In this document: positions 1 to 6,784 of the stretch, piece by piece
How positions within the stretch are numbered: the stretch's first letter is position 1
How the letters are laid out: every line of letters begins with the position of its first letter
Source: Polynucleobacter sp.
Lineage (GTDB): Bacteria > Pseudomonadota > Gammaproteobacteria > Burkholderiales > Burkholderiaceae
NCBI GenBank assembly: GCA_023253245.1
Contig: JALRHB010000059.1
Location: 1 to 7,887, forward strand
Length of the DNA: 7,887 nucleotides
Reading direction: 5' to 3'
Translations under genes and position numbers: made by a program
The notes under the pieces: model-generated
The model's database searches: none
Seen by the model: the letters and a program-made list of their open reading frames with translations, nothing else
Told to the model about the DNA's origin: nothing

Positions 1-376
1 AAATATATCCACAAGCAGTTGATACTGCCATCGCTTGCGCAGCTGATTCAGCAGCATATTTTGATTTACTCTTTGCTTGATTCTTAGCTACCCAGAGCTC
101 GCCAAGTTTTTGCATAGCAGGTAAATGGGTGAAGCCATCCGTTCTACAGCGTTGCACTCGCCCACCCTCATGATCAATAGAGATTAGCACATCGGGGCGC
201 AGTTTTTTAATTTCAGCAGTGAGCTTAGAAAGCTGTTTACGATTAGAAAAATTTCTACCAAATAAAATTACGCCACCAGTAAGTGGGTGCAAGATACGGC
301 GACGATCTTCTGAATTTAACTCAAGACCCACAACATCTAAAGTAATTGGGCCTGGGTTCATCGTCACTTTACTCAT
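1..376 (-). CDS. nagZ: NagZ beta-N-acetylhexosaminidase (glycoside hydrolase family 3), N-terminal part only
   Basis: This is the first ~125 codons of a family 3 beta-N-acetylglucosaminidase; the rest lies beyond the left edge. NagZ acts in the cytoplasm, removing N-acetylglucosamine from anhydro-muropeptides during peptidoglycan recycling. Recognition rests on the N-terminal barrel: GPITLDVVG at residues 8-16, HPLTGGVILFGRN at 30-42, and the family hallmark DHEGGRVQR at 69-77 followed by GFTHLP at 81-86. Most NagZ proteins have DQEGGRVQR, so His70 is a small variation. The catalytic His/Asp loop and the nucleophile would lie outside the window. ATG at 376 is preferred because GAGGAA sits just upstream; a second in-frame ATG at 361 is too far from that site. 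The gene follows acpS after 62 bases, the largest gap after lepA, so it may be the last cistron of the operon or have its own promoter, though none is convincing. The frame is open with no stop. Confidence 0.93.
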   Translation of the reverse strand, partial: MSKVTMNPGPITLDVVGLELNSEDRRRILHPLTGGVILFGRNFSNRKQLSKLTAEIKKLRPDVLISIDHEGGRVQRCRTDGFTHLPAMQKLGELWVAKNQAKSKSKYAAESAAQAMAVSTACGYI

Positions 377-379
377 GTA

Positions 380-385
380 TTCCTC
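380..385 (-). promoter_or_regulatory. Ribosome binding site of nagZ
   Basis: On the minus strand the bases read GAGGAA, followed by TAC and the ATG at 376. It is one of the two best Shine-Dalgarno sequences in the window and decides for the ATG at 376 over the in-frame ATG at 361. The spacing is on the short side. Confidence 0.7.
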
Positions 386-438
386 GGTATATAGGTAAGG
401 TATTTCTTTGCTTATTTATTTGCGCTAACTTTGTTCGT

Positions 439-831
439 TTATCTTTGTGTAACGATGACATGGGCAATTGCCATCTCTTGCTCATCACTGACCGTAACAT
501 GGGCTTGCCAGTTTCTTTCTTGCATAAACTCGGCCAAAGCACCCAAATAGGAAATAACTGGTTTACCACTGGGTTCATTTAGGGTTTGCAGCGAGCGCCA
601 AGTCATTGGCATTCTCATACCTAAACCAATTGCCTTTGAAAAAGCCTCTTTGGCTGCAAAACGGCTAGCCAAAAAGGCAATACCCCGCTTGTGGTTTCTG
701 GCTAGGCGATTTTTGAAAACTAACATCTCGTCTGGTCCTAGTATTTTTTCAGCAAGGCGACCATTCGTGCGATCGTAAGCAGCTTGAAGCCGCCCAATCT
801 GCAAGATGTCTGTTCCAATGCCAATGATCAT
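439..831 (-). CDS. acpS: Holo-[acyl-carrier-protein] synthase AcpS
   Basis: AcpS transfers the 4'-phosphopantetheine arm of coenzyme A to the serine of apo-acyl carrier protein, activating it for fatty acid synthesis in the cytoplasm. The 130-residue length matches the family (about 126 in E. coli). The magnesium-binding motif GIGTDI is at residues 4-9 with Asp8. The second signature, FAAKEAFSKA at 58-67, contains Glu62 and Lys61. The C-terminal strand HVTVSDEQEMAIAHVIV at 111-127 is also typical. The start matches the family N-terminus (MIIGIGTD), yet the bases before the ATG (TCATCAATATAAA) contain no Shine-Dalgarno sequence. With only 15 bases separating it from pdxJ, translation probably depends on ribosomes arriving from pdxJ. 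The pdxJ-acpS pairing is conserved in many proteobacteria. Nothing looks truncated. Confidence 0.97.
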   Translation of the reverse strand: MIIGIGTDILQIGRLQAAYDRTNGRLAEKILGPDEMLVFKNRLARNHKRGIAFLASRFAAKEAFSKAIGLGMRMPMTWRSLQTLNEPSGKPVISYLGALAEFMQERNWQAHVTVSDEQEMAIAHVIVTQR

Positions 832-846
832 TTTATATTGATGATT

Positions 847-1602
847 TCAGTTTGATGAGAGAGCGCTCGCTCTAGCATGCGTCATCAGGGCTTTCATATC
901 AATAATTGCTTTTTGCCAACCCTTAAATAAAGCCTGCGCAACAATCGCATGCCCAATATTGAGTTCCGAGAGCTCAGTAATTGCGGCAATCGGCATCACA
1001 TTACCTTCGTGCAAACCGTGTCCAGCATTCACTCGTAAACCAATACTCCTTCCAAATTGAGCAGCCTTACGAATTCGCTCCAGTTCTTGAGCTTGCTGTT
1101 CTGCCAAGAGATCCGAATAACGACCTGTGTGTAACTCAATAACGGTGGCACCAGCTTCCTTAGCCGCCTGAATTTGTTTTTCTTCGGGATCAATAAATAG
1201 TGACACACGGATACCCGCATTCTTTAATTGAGCAGTAGCAGCTTTGACGTCCTCAAAGTGCCCCAACACATCCAAACCACCCTCAGTTGTAACCTCTTCC
1301 CGCTTTTCTGGGACAAGACAAACATCATGAGGCTGGACTCTACAGGCAATATTAATCATCTCGGGAGTAACGGCGCACTCTAGGTTCATTCGAGTCTGTA
1401 TAAGTGGTCTTAATGCCAATAAATCAGCGTCCTTAATATGGCGGCGATCTTCACGTAGATGCAAAGTAATTAGGTCCGCGCCAGCCTTCTCGGCCAGATG
1501 CGCTGCCTTGAGAGGATCTGGATACACGGTGCCTCGGGCATTACGTAAAGTGGCCACATGATCGATGTTAATGCCAAGCTCAAGCTTTGATTGGGTATTC
1601 AT
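847..1602 (-). CDS. pdxJ: Pyridoxine 5'-phosphate synthase PdxJ
   Basis: PdxJ condenses 1-deoxy-D-xylulose 5-phosphate with 3-amino-2-oxopropyl phosphate to give pyridoxine 5'-phosphate, the ring-closing step of the DXP-dependent vitamin B6 pathway in the cytoplasm. The 251 residues (E. coli 243) form a single TIM barrel. Motifs run in family order: LGINIDHVATLRNARG at 9-24, HLREDRRH at 48-55 (His48 aligns with the E. coli catalytic His45), NLECAVT at 73-79 (Glu75 aligns with Glu72), PEKREEVTTEGGLD at 98-111, NAGHGL at 192-197 with His195, and ELNIGHAIV at 213-221 near the phosphate site. The ATG at 1602 is the only sensible start, but the 12-base gap after recO (CTAGTCAC before ATG) shows no Shine-Dalgarno sequence, suggesting coupling to recO translation. 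A few extra residues at both ends compared with E. coli are unremarkable. Confidence 0.97.
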   Translation of the reverse strand: MNTQSKLELGINIDHVATLRNARGTVYPDPLKAAHLAEKAGADLITLHLREDRRHIKDADLLALRPLIQTRMNLECAVTPEMINIACRVQPHDVCLVPEKREEVTTEGGLDVLGHFEDVKAATAQLKNAGIRVSLFIDPEEKQIQAAKEAGATVIELHTGRYSDLLAEQQAQELERIRKAAQFGRSIGLRVNAGHGLHEGNVMPIAAITELSELNIGHAIVAQALFKGWQKAIIDMKALMTHARASALSSN

Positions 1603-1614
1603 GTGACTAGGTTA

Positions 1615-2349
1615 CTAGATTTTTTTTAGATCAATCAAAATCTGACGGGTTGTCAGAACCTGATCTTGCAGATGTAAGCCGAGCAAGAAACGCATGAGCT
1701 GCTTGCTCTCGGACAGGGTTTGAGGATCCGAAAAATCACCTGCAGCAATAGCCAATAGCGACCGACCGCTCAATACTGGCCAATGCCCCGGATCATCATC
1801 TTGAGCAGGCCTTACACCTCGCTCTGGTTGATAGACATACTGCTCATCAGAATTTGGAGCTTGATTTGTTTCCACACAACGATCCAGCGCTGCAGCATAT
1901 CCAGTCTCCTGTAGGAGGGCTAATTCAAAGGGACGCAGAATCTCTTCCAAGCCTTTAGATTCAAACTCTAGATTGGATAAAGCAAATATAGTGTTGGTGT
2001 AATGATCGTAGAGCTTTTCGTATTCATCTTCACGAGCCAAAAATTTCACCAATAGCTCGTTGAGATAAAAACCACACAAAAGTGCGTCCCCAACTAGTGA
2101 TGGAGTACCACCCACCCACTCTGACTTTGTTAAGGTGCGCAACTCAGACTTGCCGCTCCAAGAGACCAATAGAGGCTGAAAGCGTTGCAGAACTGGTCGT
2201 AATGTCGAATGTGGACGCTTGGCACCCTTAGCAATTAAGGCCATTCGACCATACTGCCGGGTAAAAACGTCCAGAATTAAGCTAGTTTCCTTATAAGGAA
2301 TGCTGTGCAATACAAACGCAGGCTCGTCAGCAACACGAATCGAAGCCAT
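1615..2349 (-). CDS. recO: DNA repair protein RecO
   Basis: RecO works with RecR (and RecF) to load RecA onto SSB-coated single-stranded DNA in gap repair, and can anneal complementary strands. The 244 residues match the E. coli length (242). The N-terminal OB fold is clear: AFVLHSIPYKETSLILDVFT at 11-30, then YGRMALIAKGAKRP at 33-46 and the RPVLQRFQPLLVSW segment at 51-64. The helical domain follows, with LLCGFYLNELL at 90-100 and RPFELALLQETGY at 139-151. The four-cysteine zinc motif found in many RecO proteins (for example in Deinococcus) is absent. Only Cys92 and Cys158 are present, as in zinc-less enterobacterial RecO. The ATG at 2349 lies six bases after the era stop, with a weak TAGAG site upstream. 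RecO is poorly conserved, so the call relies on the OB-fold motifs and on its place between era and pdxJ. Confidence 0.95.
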   Translation of the reverse strand: MASIRVADEPAFVLHSIPYKETSLILDVFTRQYGRMALIAKGAKRPHSTLRPVLQRFQPLLVSWSGKSELRTLTKSEWVGGTPSLVGDALLCGFYLNELLVKFLAREDEYEKLYDHYTNTIFALSNLEFESKGLEEILRPFELALLQETGYAAALDRCVETNQAPNSDEQYVYQPERGVRPAQDDDPGHWPVLSGRSLLAIAAGDFSDPQTLSESKQLMRFLLGLHLQDQVLTTRQILIDLKKI

Positions 2350-2355
2350 AAATAA

Positions 2356-3291
2356 TTACTCTAGCCCTTGCGCCCGCAACTCAGCACGGTCATCGGCCCA
2401 ACCGCGCTTTACTTTAACCCAAGTCTCTAAAAAGACTTTGCCATCAAACAGCTTTTCCATATCGATGCGAGCATCCGTTGAGATCTTTTTCAGACGCTCG
2501 CCTTTTTGACCAATAATCATAGCCTTATGGCTATCGCGATCTACTAATATTGTTGCAGCGATACGACGCATCTTGCCGTCCATCTTGAACTGATCAATGA
2601 CAACGGTGCTAGTGTATGGGAGCTCTTCTCCAGTAAAGCGAAATACTTTCTCACGCAGAATTTCAGAAGCTAAGAAACGCTCACTTCTGTCTGTAATCGT
2701 TTCGCCATCGTAGACTGCTGGCGCTTGCGGCAGATAAGCCTCTAATACATCTAAAAGCCTTTCAATATCATCGCGGCTTTTTGCGCACATTGGCACAATT
2801 TCAGCAAACTCACACTGTTGATCCTCATGACCACCAAGCTTATTCCAAGGTTGACTCATCTCTTTCATAAAATTGAGTAATGCCTGATCACGCTCGGATG
2901 GTGATTCAAAACGACTATTAAATAAGTCCAATTTATTTAATACCAGCACTACTGGCAAATCAGCAGGAAGTAAGCGCAAAACCTTTTTATCATCTTCACC
3001 GAAATAACCAGCCTCGACTACAAAGCAAGCCACATTGACATCCTGCAAAGCTGTGGTCACTGTGCGGTTCAAGGCTTTGTTCAATGTATTCATCAAGCGA
3101 GTTTGAAAACCGGGTGTATCAATAAAGATAAATTGCGCATCTTCCCGATTTTGAATACCCATAATGCGGTGACGCGTGGTTTGCGCTTTTCGAGAGGTAA
3201 TGCTGATCTTTTGACCCACTAGAGCATTTAATAAGGTTGACTTGCCCATATTGGGTCGCCCAACAATGGCGATAGTGCCGCATCTAAACAC
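2356..3291 (-). CDS. era: GTPase Era, 16S rRNA-binding ribosome assembly factor
   Basis: Era is an essential GTPase that binds the 3' end of 16S rRNA through a KH domain and helps mature the 30S subunit. The GTPase motifs are complete: G1 GRPNMGKS at 11-18, G3 DTPG at 58-61, G4 NKLD at 119-122 and G5 CAK at 169-171. The C-terminal KH domain has its GxxG loop in MIIGQKGERLKKI at 258-270 and ends in the usual ETWVKVKRGWADD. Length is 311 (E. coli 301). G1 has Met where most Era proteins have Val (GRPNVGKS), a conservative change next to the P-loop lysine. The start is GTG at 3291, two bases after the rnc stop. No in-frame ATG lies near it, an in-frame stop occurs five codons further upstream, and GAAGGG sits seven bases before the GTG. 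The ATG at 3286 is out of frame. Confidence 0.97.
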   Translation of the reverse strand: MFRCGTIAIVGRPNMGKSTLLNALVGQKISITSRKAQTTRHRIMGIQNREDAQFIFIDTPGFQTRLMNTLNKALNRTVTTALQDVNVACFVVEAGYFGEDDKKVLRLLPADLPVVLVLNKLDLFNSRFESPSERDQALLNFMKEMSQPWNKLGGHEDQQCEFAEIVPMCAKSRDDIERLLDVLEAYLPQAPAVYDGETITDRSERFLASEILREKVFRFTGEELPYTSTVVIDQFKMDGKMRRIAATILVDRDSHKAMIIGQKGERLKKISTDARIDMEKLFDGKVFLETWVKVKRGWADDRAELRAQGLE

Positions 3292-3293
3292 GA

Positions 3294-4085
3294 TTAGCCC
3301 TTCAGCTTAAGATTTAACTGCTCTTCGGTCGATACTTTATTTGCAGCTTTCTTCTTTGCTGACCGAGTTTTTTTGGGTTTACCTAACTCTTGAGGCAAAG
3401 CTTTTAATACTGCAATCAAGGCTAATTTAGCTGCTGCCTGCTCAGCTGCCCGTCTCGAAGAGCCATCACCCTTCACGATTACCTTCAAGCTAGGTATTAA
3501 GCATTCCACTTCAAATTGCTGATTATGAGCGGCACCACTTGTACCAATCACGTTATAGGTCGGTAATGCAAGCTGATAGCTCTGTAGACACTCTTGTAAT
3601 AAGGTCTTATCGTCTTTACCAAGCGTCTTGGGATCAACGTTAGCCAAAATAATGGAATACAGTTTTCGTAAGCAACTCTTGGCAGAATCAAAACCGCCGT
3701 CTAAGAAAATTGCACCAGCTACCGCCTCGAGGGTATCGGCTAGTATCGATGGTCGACGAAATCCTCCACTCTTGAGCTCGCCCTCACCTAAACGCAAATA
3801 ATCAGACAGCGAAAGGGTTTGAGCGATTTCATATAAAGCTTGTTGCTTTACCAAATTAGCACGCACACGAGAAAGATCACCTTCATCTAAATCTGAATAC
3901 CGCTCGTAAAGCATTTCTGCCACAACACAATTGAGAATCGAGTCGCCTAAAAATTCAAGGCGTTCATTGTTCTTTTTGCTATGGCTACGATGCGTTAATG
4001 CCTGATGGAGCAACTCTGGCTTTTTAAAGGTATAGCCAAGTCTCGCTTGCAAAGGTGCAGTTTCAATGACGGCGCGAGCGTTCAT
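3294..4085 (-). CDS. rnc: Ribonuclease III
   Basis: RNase III cuts double-stranded RNA as a dimer; it processes the rRNA precursor and many mRNAs. The catalytic domain carries the family signature ERLEFLGDS at 41-49. Glu44, Asp48, Asp117 and Glu120 (in ILADTLEAV) correspond to the metal-binding E41, D45, D114 and E117 of E. coli. GELKSGGFRR at 102-111 is also conserved. A double-stranded-RNA-binding domain spans about 157-228, with LLQECLQ at 162-168 and the GDGSSRRAAEQAAAKLAL stretch at 206-223. At 263 residues the protein is about 37 longer than E. coli RNase III (226). The excess is mainly a basic, lysine- and alanine-rich tail (about 233-263) that looks unstructured. It lies three bases after the lepB stop with only a weak GAG upstream of the ATG, so coupling to lepB is likely. 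rnc followed directly by era is a conserved pair. Confidence 0.97.
   Translation of the reverse strand: MNARAVIETAPLQARLGYTFKKPELLHQALTHRSHSKKNNERLEFLGDSILNCVVAEMLYERYSDLDEGDLSRVRANLVKQQALYEIAQTLSLSDYLRLGEGELKSGGFRRPSILADTLEAVAGAIFLDGGFDSAKSCLRKLYSIILANVDPKTLGKDDKTLLQECLQSYQLALPTYNVIGTSGAAHNQQFEVECLIPSLKVIVKGDGSSRRAAEQAAAKLALIAVLKALPQELGKPKKTRSAKKKAANKVSTEEQLNLKLKG
3298..3303 (-). promoter_or_regulatory. Ribosome binding site supporting the GTG start of era
   Basis: GAAGGG on the minus strand lies within the last codons of rnc, ideally spaced from the GTG at 3291. It supports a GTG start and links era translation to the end of rnc. Confidence 0.7.
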
Positions 4086-4088
4086 TTT

Positions 4089-4895
4089 CTACTCGAAGCC
4101 ACCAATGCGGCCAAGGTTACCTAAATTTAGCCAGACAAAAAAAGCTCTGCCCACAATATTTTTATCAGGCACAAAACCCCAGTAACGTGAGTCTGCACTG
4201 TTATCTCGGTTATCACCCATCGCAAAGTAATGCCCAGGTGGGACCGTGCAGGTCAGCCCAGCATTTTGGTATTGGCAATTTTCAAAACCTGGAAAACGCT
4301 CCGAGGGGAAACTACCTGCTGGTCGATCAGGATCATTAAGAATGTCATGCTTATTACCGCCAAGATCCGCAGGGAAGGTCTCTATGTAGCGTTTGGCATA
4401 GCGCATATTTTCCGGATCAAGATAGGATTCGCCACCACTGTACTGTAGGGGCTGCCCATTAACCGTTAAACGCTTATCTTGATACTGAATAGTATCGCCA
4501 GGCAAAGCAACTATTCGCTTGATGTAATCAATTGATTCATCGCGAGGATAGCGAAATACTACAACGTCACCACGTTTAGGTGCGCCAATATCAATCACTT
4601 TTTTATTGATAACTGGCAAACGAATGCCATAAGTAAATTTATTGACCAATATAAAATCGCCAATTTGCAGCGTAGGGATCATAGATCCAGATGGAATCTT
4701 AAATGGCTCGGCAATGAATGAACGCAATAAGAAAACCGCGCAAATCACCGGGAAAAATCCTGCGGTGTACTCTAACCACAGCGGCATACGTTCAACGCCA
4801 TCGGCACGTCGTTGTGGCGCAAAGTAAAAGCGGTCAGCCAGCCAAGCGATACCAGAAACTACCACCAAGATAAATAAAATTAGCGCGAAGTTCAT
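4089..4895 (-). CDS. lepB: Signal peptidase I (leader peptidase)
   Basis: LepB cleaves signal peptides from exported proteins on the periplasmic face of the inner membrane. Two N-terminal membrane segments are visible, about 3-20 and 44-60, separated by a charged cytoplasmic loop (QRRADGVER). The Ser/Lys dyad is intact: Ser71 in PSGSM at 68-72, and Lys126 in DYIKRIVALPGD at 123-134. Box E, GDNRDNSADSRYWGFVP at 227-243, is canonical. Length is 268, shorter than E. coli LepB (324) mainly in the periplasmic beta domain. Cys207 and Cys216 flank a short stretch just before the VPPGHYFAMGDN strand and could form a disulfide; this pair is not where the E. coli C170-C176 pair lies. The start codon overlaps the lepA stop by one base (TAATG), with CAGGT about nine bases upstream inside lepA. 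The lepA-lepB pairing is conserved in proteobacteria. Confidence 0.97.
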   Translation of the reverse strand: MNFALILFILVVVSGIAWLADRFYFAPQRRADGVERMPLWLEYTAGFFPVICAVFLLRSFIAEPFKIPSGSMIPTLQIGDFILVNKFTYGIRLPVINKKVIDIGAPKRGDVVVFRYPRDESIDYIKRIVALPGDTIQYQDKRLTVNGQPLQYSGGESYLDPENMRYAKRYIETFPADLGGNKHDILNDPDRPAGSFPSERFPGFENCQYQNAGLTCTVPPGHYFAMGDNRDNSADSRYWGFVPDKNIVGRAFFVWLNLGNLGRIGGFE

Positions 4896-4909
4896 TATTC
4901 ATCTACCTG
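4893..4909 (-). promoter_or_regulatory. lepA-lepB stop/start overlap with ribosome binding site
   Basis: On the minus strand the lepA stop TAA and the lepB ATG share one base (TAATG, 4893-4897). CAGGT at 4905-4909 is a reasonable Shine-Dalgarno sequence nine bases upstream of the ATG. This arrangement typically allows terminating ribosomes to restart, keeping LepB output tied to LepA. Confidence 0.75.
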
Positions 4910-6700
4910 CAAAATAGCCAAGAAAGCCTCTTGTGGAATTTCTACATTACCTACTTGCTTCATGCGCTTCTTACCTTCTTTTTGCTTCTCTAACAACTTG
5001 CGCTTACGTGAGATATCCCCTCCGTAACATTTCGCTAATACATTTTTACGTAATGCTTTGACATTTTCACGCGCAACAATATTGCTACCAATTGCCGCTT
5101 GAATAGCAACGTCAAACATTTGGCGTGGAATTATTCCGCGCATCTTAGCAACTACTTCGCGACCTCGATGCTGGCTATTACTTCGATGCACGATGACTGA
5201 CAAGGCATCAACGCGGTCACCATTAATCAAAATATCAACTTTCACCACGTCGGCTGGGCGATATTCTTTGAATTCATAATCCATAGAAGCGTAGCCACGC
5301 GAGATAGACTTCATCTTGTCAAAGAAATCCAAGACAATTTCAGCCATAGGCAATTCATACGTAAGTTTGACCTGGCGACCGAGATAACTCATGTCCATCT
5401 GAATACCGCGCTTGCCAACGCATAAAGTAATAATTGAGCCAACATACTCTTGTGGCATGTATAAATTGACTGTCACGATAGGCTCAAGAATCGTATTGAT
5501 CTTGCTAGCTTCTGGCATCTTCGATGGGTTATCCACCATGACCACTGAGCCATCAGATTGCTCTACCTGGTAAACCACTGTTGGTGCAGTGGTAATAAGG
5601 TTCATACCGTACTGACGCTCTAGACGCTCCTGCACAATCTCCATGTGCAATAAACCTAAGAAGCCGCAACGGAAACCAAACCCAAGCGCTTGTGACACTT
5701 CAGGCTCGAATAAGAGTGAGGCATCGTTTAATTGCAACTTCTCTAAAGATTCTCGCAACTGATCGTATTCGCTAGATTCAACCGGATAGAGCCCTGCAAA
5801 AACTTGTGGCTTAACCTCTTTAAAACCCGGTAGTGGTTCTGATGCGGGCACCCTTCCTTGTTGACCTGGAGAGTGAGTCAGCGTATCGCCAACCTTAGCT
5901 GCTTTTAACTCTTTAATTCCGGCAATCACAAAGCCTACTTGACCTGCTGTTAACTCAGAGCGATCGACAGACTTTGGACTAAAGACACCTACATGCTCGA
6001 CTAAGTGGCTAGACCCATTGGCCATTAAGGTGATTTTTTCTTTGGGTTTTAAGGTGCCGTTCACTAAACGCACCAGCATCACTACGCCAACATAGTTATC
6101 AAACCATGAATCAATAATCAGCGCCTGTAATGGATCAGCGGGATTACCTTTTGGTGGAGGTACGCGAGCGATCATTTCTTCAATAACATCCTCGACGCCC
6201 ATACCGGTCTTAGCAGAACAAGTTACCGCCTCAGACGCATCAATACCAATCACATCTTCGATTTCTTTTTTGGCACGCTCTGGATCGGCTTGAGGCAAAT
6301 CAATCTTATTAAGTACTGGAACAACCTCAACACCCAACTCCAACGCCATATAGCAGTTAGCAACAGTTTGCGCCTCAACACCCTGACTAGCATCAACAAC
6401 TAAGAGCGCACCCTCACATGCCGATAAAGAACGACTAACTTCATAAGAGAAGTCAACATGCCCTGGGGTATCGATTAAATTGATGTTATATGTCTTTCCA
6501 TCCCTCGACCTGTAGGTTAAGGCGGCAGTTTGCGCTTTGATGGTGATTCCACGCTCGCGCTCAATATCCATTGAGTCCAGCACTTGAGCTTCCATCTCTC
6601 GATCAGAAAGTCCACCACATAACTGAATAATGCGGTCAGCCAAGGTTGATTTGCCGTGATCGATATGGGCGATGATAGAAAAATTGCGGATTAAATCCAT
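4895..6700 (-). CDS. lepA: Elongation factor 4 (LepA), ribosome-associated translational GTPase
   Basis: LepA/EF4 is a highly conserved translational GTPase linked to ribosome back-translocation, initiation and 30S biogenesis; it is usually dispensable except under stress. The 601 residues match the E. coli length (599). GTPase motifs: AHIDHGKST at 11-19 (G1), RERGITI at 48-54 (G2), DTPGH at 77-81 with catalytic His81 (G3), NKID at 131-134 (G4) and SAKTG at 162-166 (G5). Domain II follows from about 190. The EF-G-like domains III and V hold conserved segments such as FRCGFLGLLHMEIVQERL (about 350-367). The LepA-only C-terminal domain, replacing EF-G domain IV, is marked by CYGGDISRKRKLLEKQKEGK and ends in VDE. 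The ATG at 6700 gives the family N-terminus (MDLIRNFSIIAHIDHG). No strong Shine-Dalgarno sequence precedes it (AAGACGCT then ATG). It heads the tightly packed part of the operon. Confidence 0.98.
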   Translation of the reverse strand: MDLIRNFSIIAHIDHGKSTLADRIIQLCGGLSDREMEAQVLDSMDIERERGITIKAQTAALTYRSRDGKTYNINLIDTPGHVDFSYEVSRSLSACEGALLVVDASQGVEAQTVANCYMALELGVEVVPVLNKIDLPQADPERAKKEIEDVIGIDASEAVTCSAKTGMGVEDVIEEMIARVPPPKGNPADPLQALIIDSWFDNYVGVVMLVRLVNGTLKPKEKITLMANGSSHLVEHVGVFSPKSVDRSELTAGQVGFVIAGIKELKAAKVGDTLTHSPGQQGRVPASEPLPGFKEVKPQVFAGLYPVESSEYDQLRESLEKLQLNDASLLFEPEVSQALGFGFRCGFLGLLHMEIVQERLERQYGMNLITTAPTVVYQVEQSDGSVVMVDNPSKMPEASKINTILEPIVTVNLYMPQEYVGSIITLCVGKRGIQMDMSYLGRQVKLTYELPMAEIVLDFFDKMKSISRGYASMDYEFKEYRPADVVKVDILINGDRVDALSVIVHRSNSQHRGREVVAKMRGIIPRQMFDVAIQAAIGSNIVARENVKALRKNVLAKCYGGDISRKRKLLEKQKEGKKRMKQVGNVEIPQEAFLAILQVDE

Positions 6701-6708
6701 AGCGTCTT

Positions 6709-6736
6709 ATTTGATCTCTAAAAAACGCCTTGTCAG
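6709..6736 (-). promoter_or_regulatory. Weak promoter-like hexamers just upstream of lepA
   Basis: On the minus strand CTGACA (6731-6736, five of six matches to TTGACA) is followed after 16 bases by TCAAAT (6709-6714, four of six to TATAAT). Initiation from it would fall next to the lepA ATG and give an almost leaderless mRNA. A second possible -10, TACAAT at 6780-6785, has only a poor -35 (TTGGCG) 19 bases away. Both are weak matches that could occur by chance. Confidence 0.18.
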
Positions 6737-6759
6737 AACGCACCACGATGATGCGCTGC

Positions 6760-6778
6760 AAAAAGTCGTCTTAGACGA
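6760..6778 (-). terminator. Weak hairpin plus T-run downstream of the protease gene
   Basis: Read on the minus strand, TCGTC, a TAA loop and GACGA form a five-pair stem, then C and TTTTT. The stem is short for an intrinsic terminator, so at best it would cause partial termination or pausing between the protease gene and lepA. Confidence 0.25.
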
Positions 6779-6784
6779 GATTGT

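Noticed and set aside
359..361. Second in-frame ATG as the start of nagZ
   Set aside because: It lies about 19 bases from the GAGGAA site, whereas the ATG at 376 lies directly after it.
346..582. Plus-strand frame of 78 codons across the acpS-nagZ junction, with a hydrophobic start
   Set aside because: It is antisense to acpS and nagZ, both identified by motifs. The hydrophobic look comes from the AT-rich spacer, and no start signal supports it.
1029..1220. Minus-strand frame of 63 codons inside pdxJ
   Set aside because: It overlaps the PdxJ barrel in another frame and has no domain or start signal.
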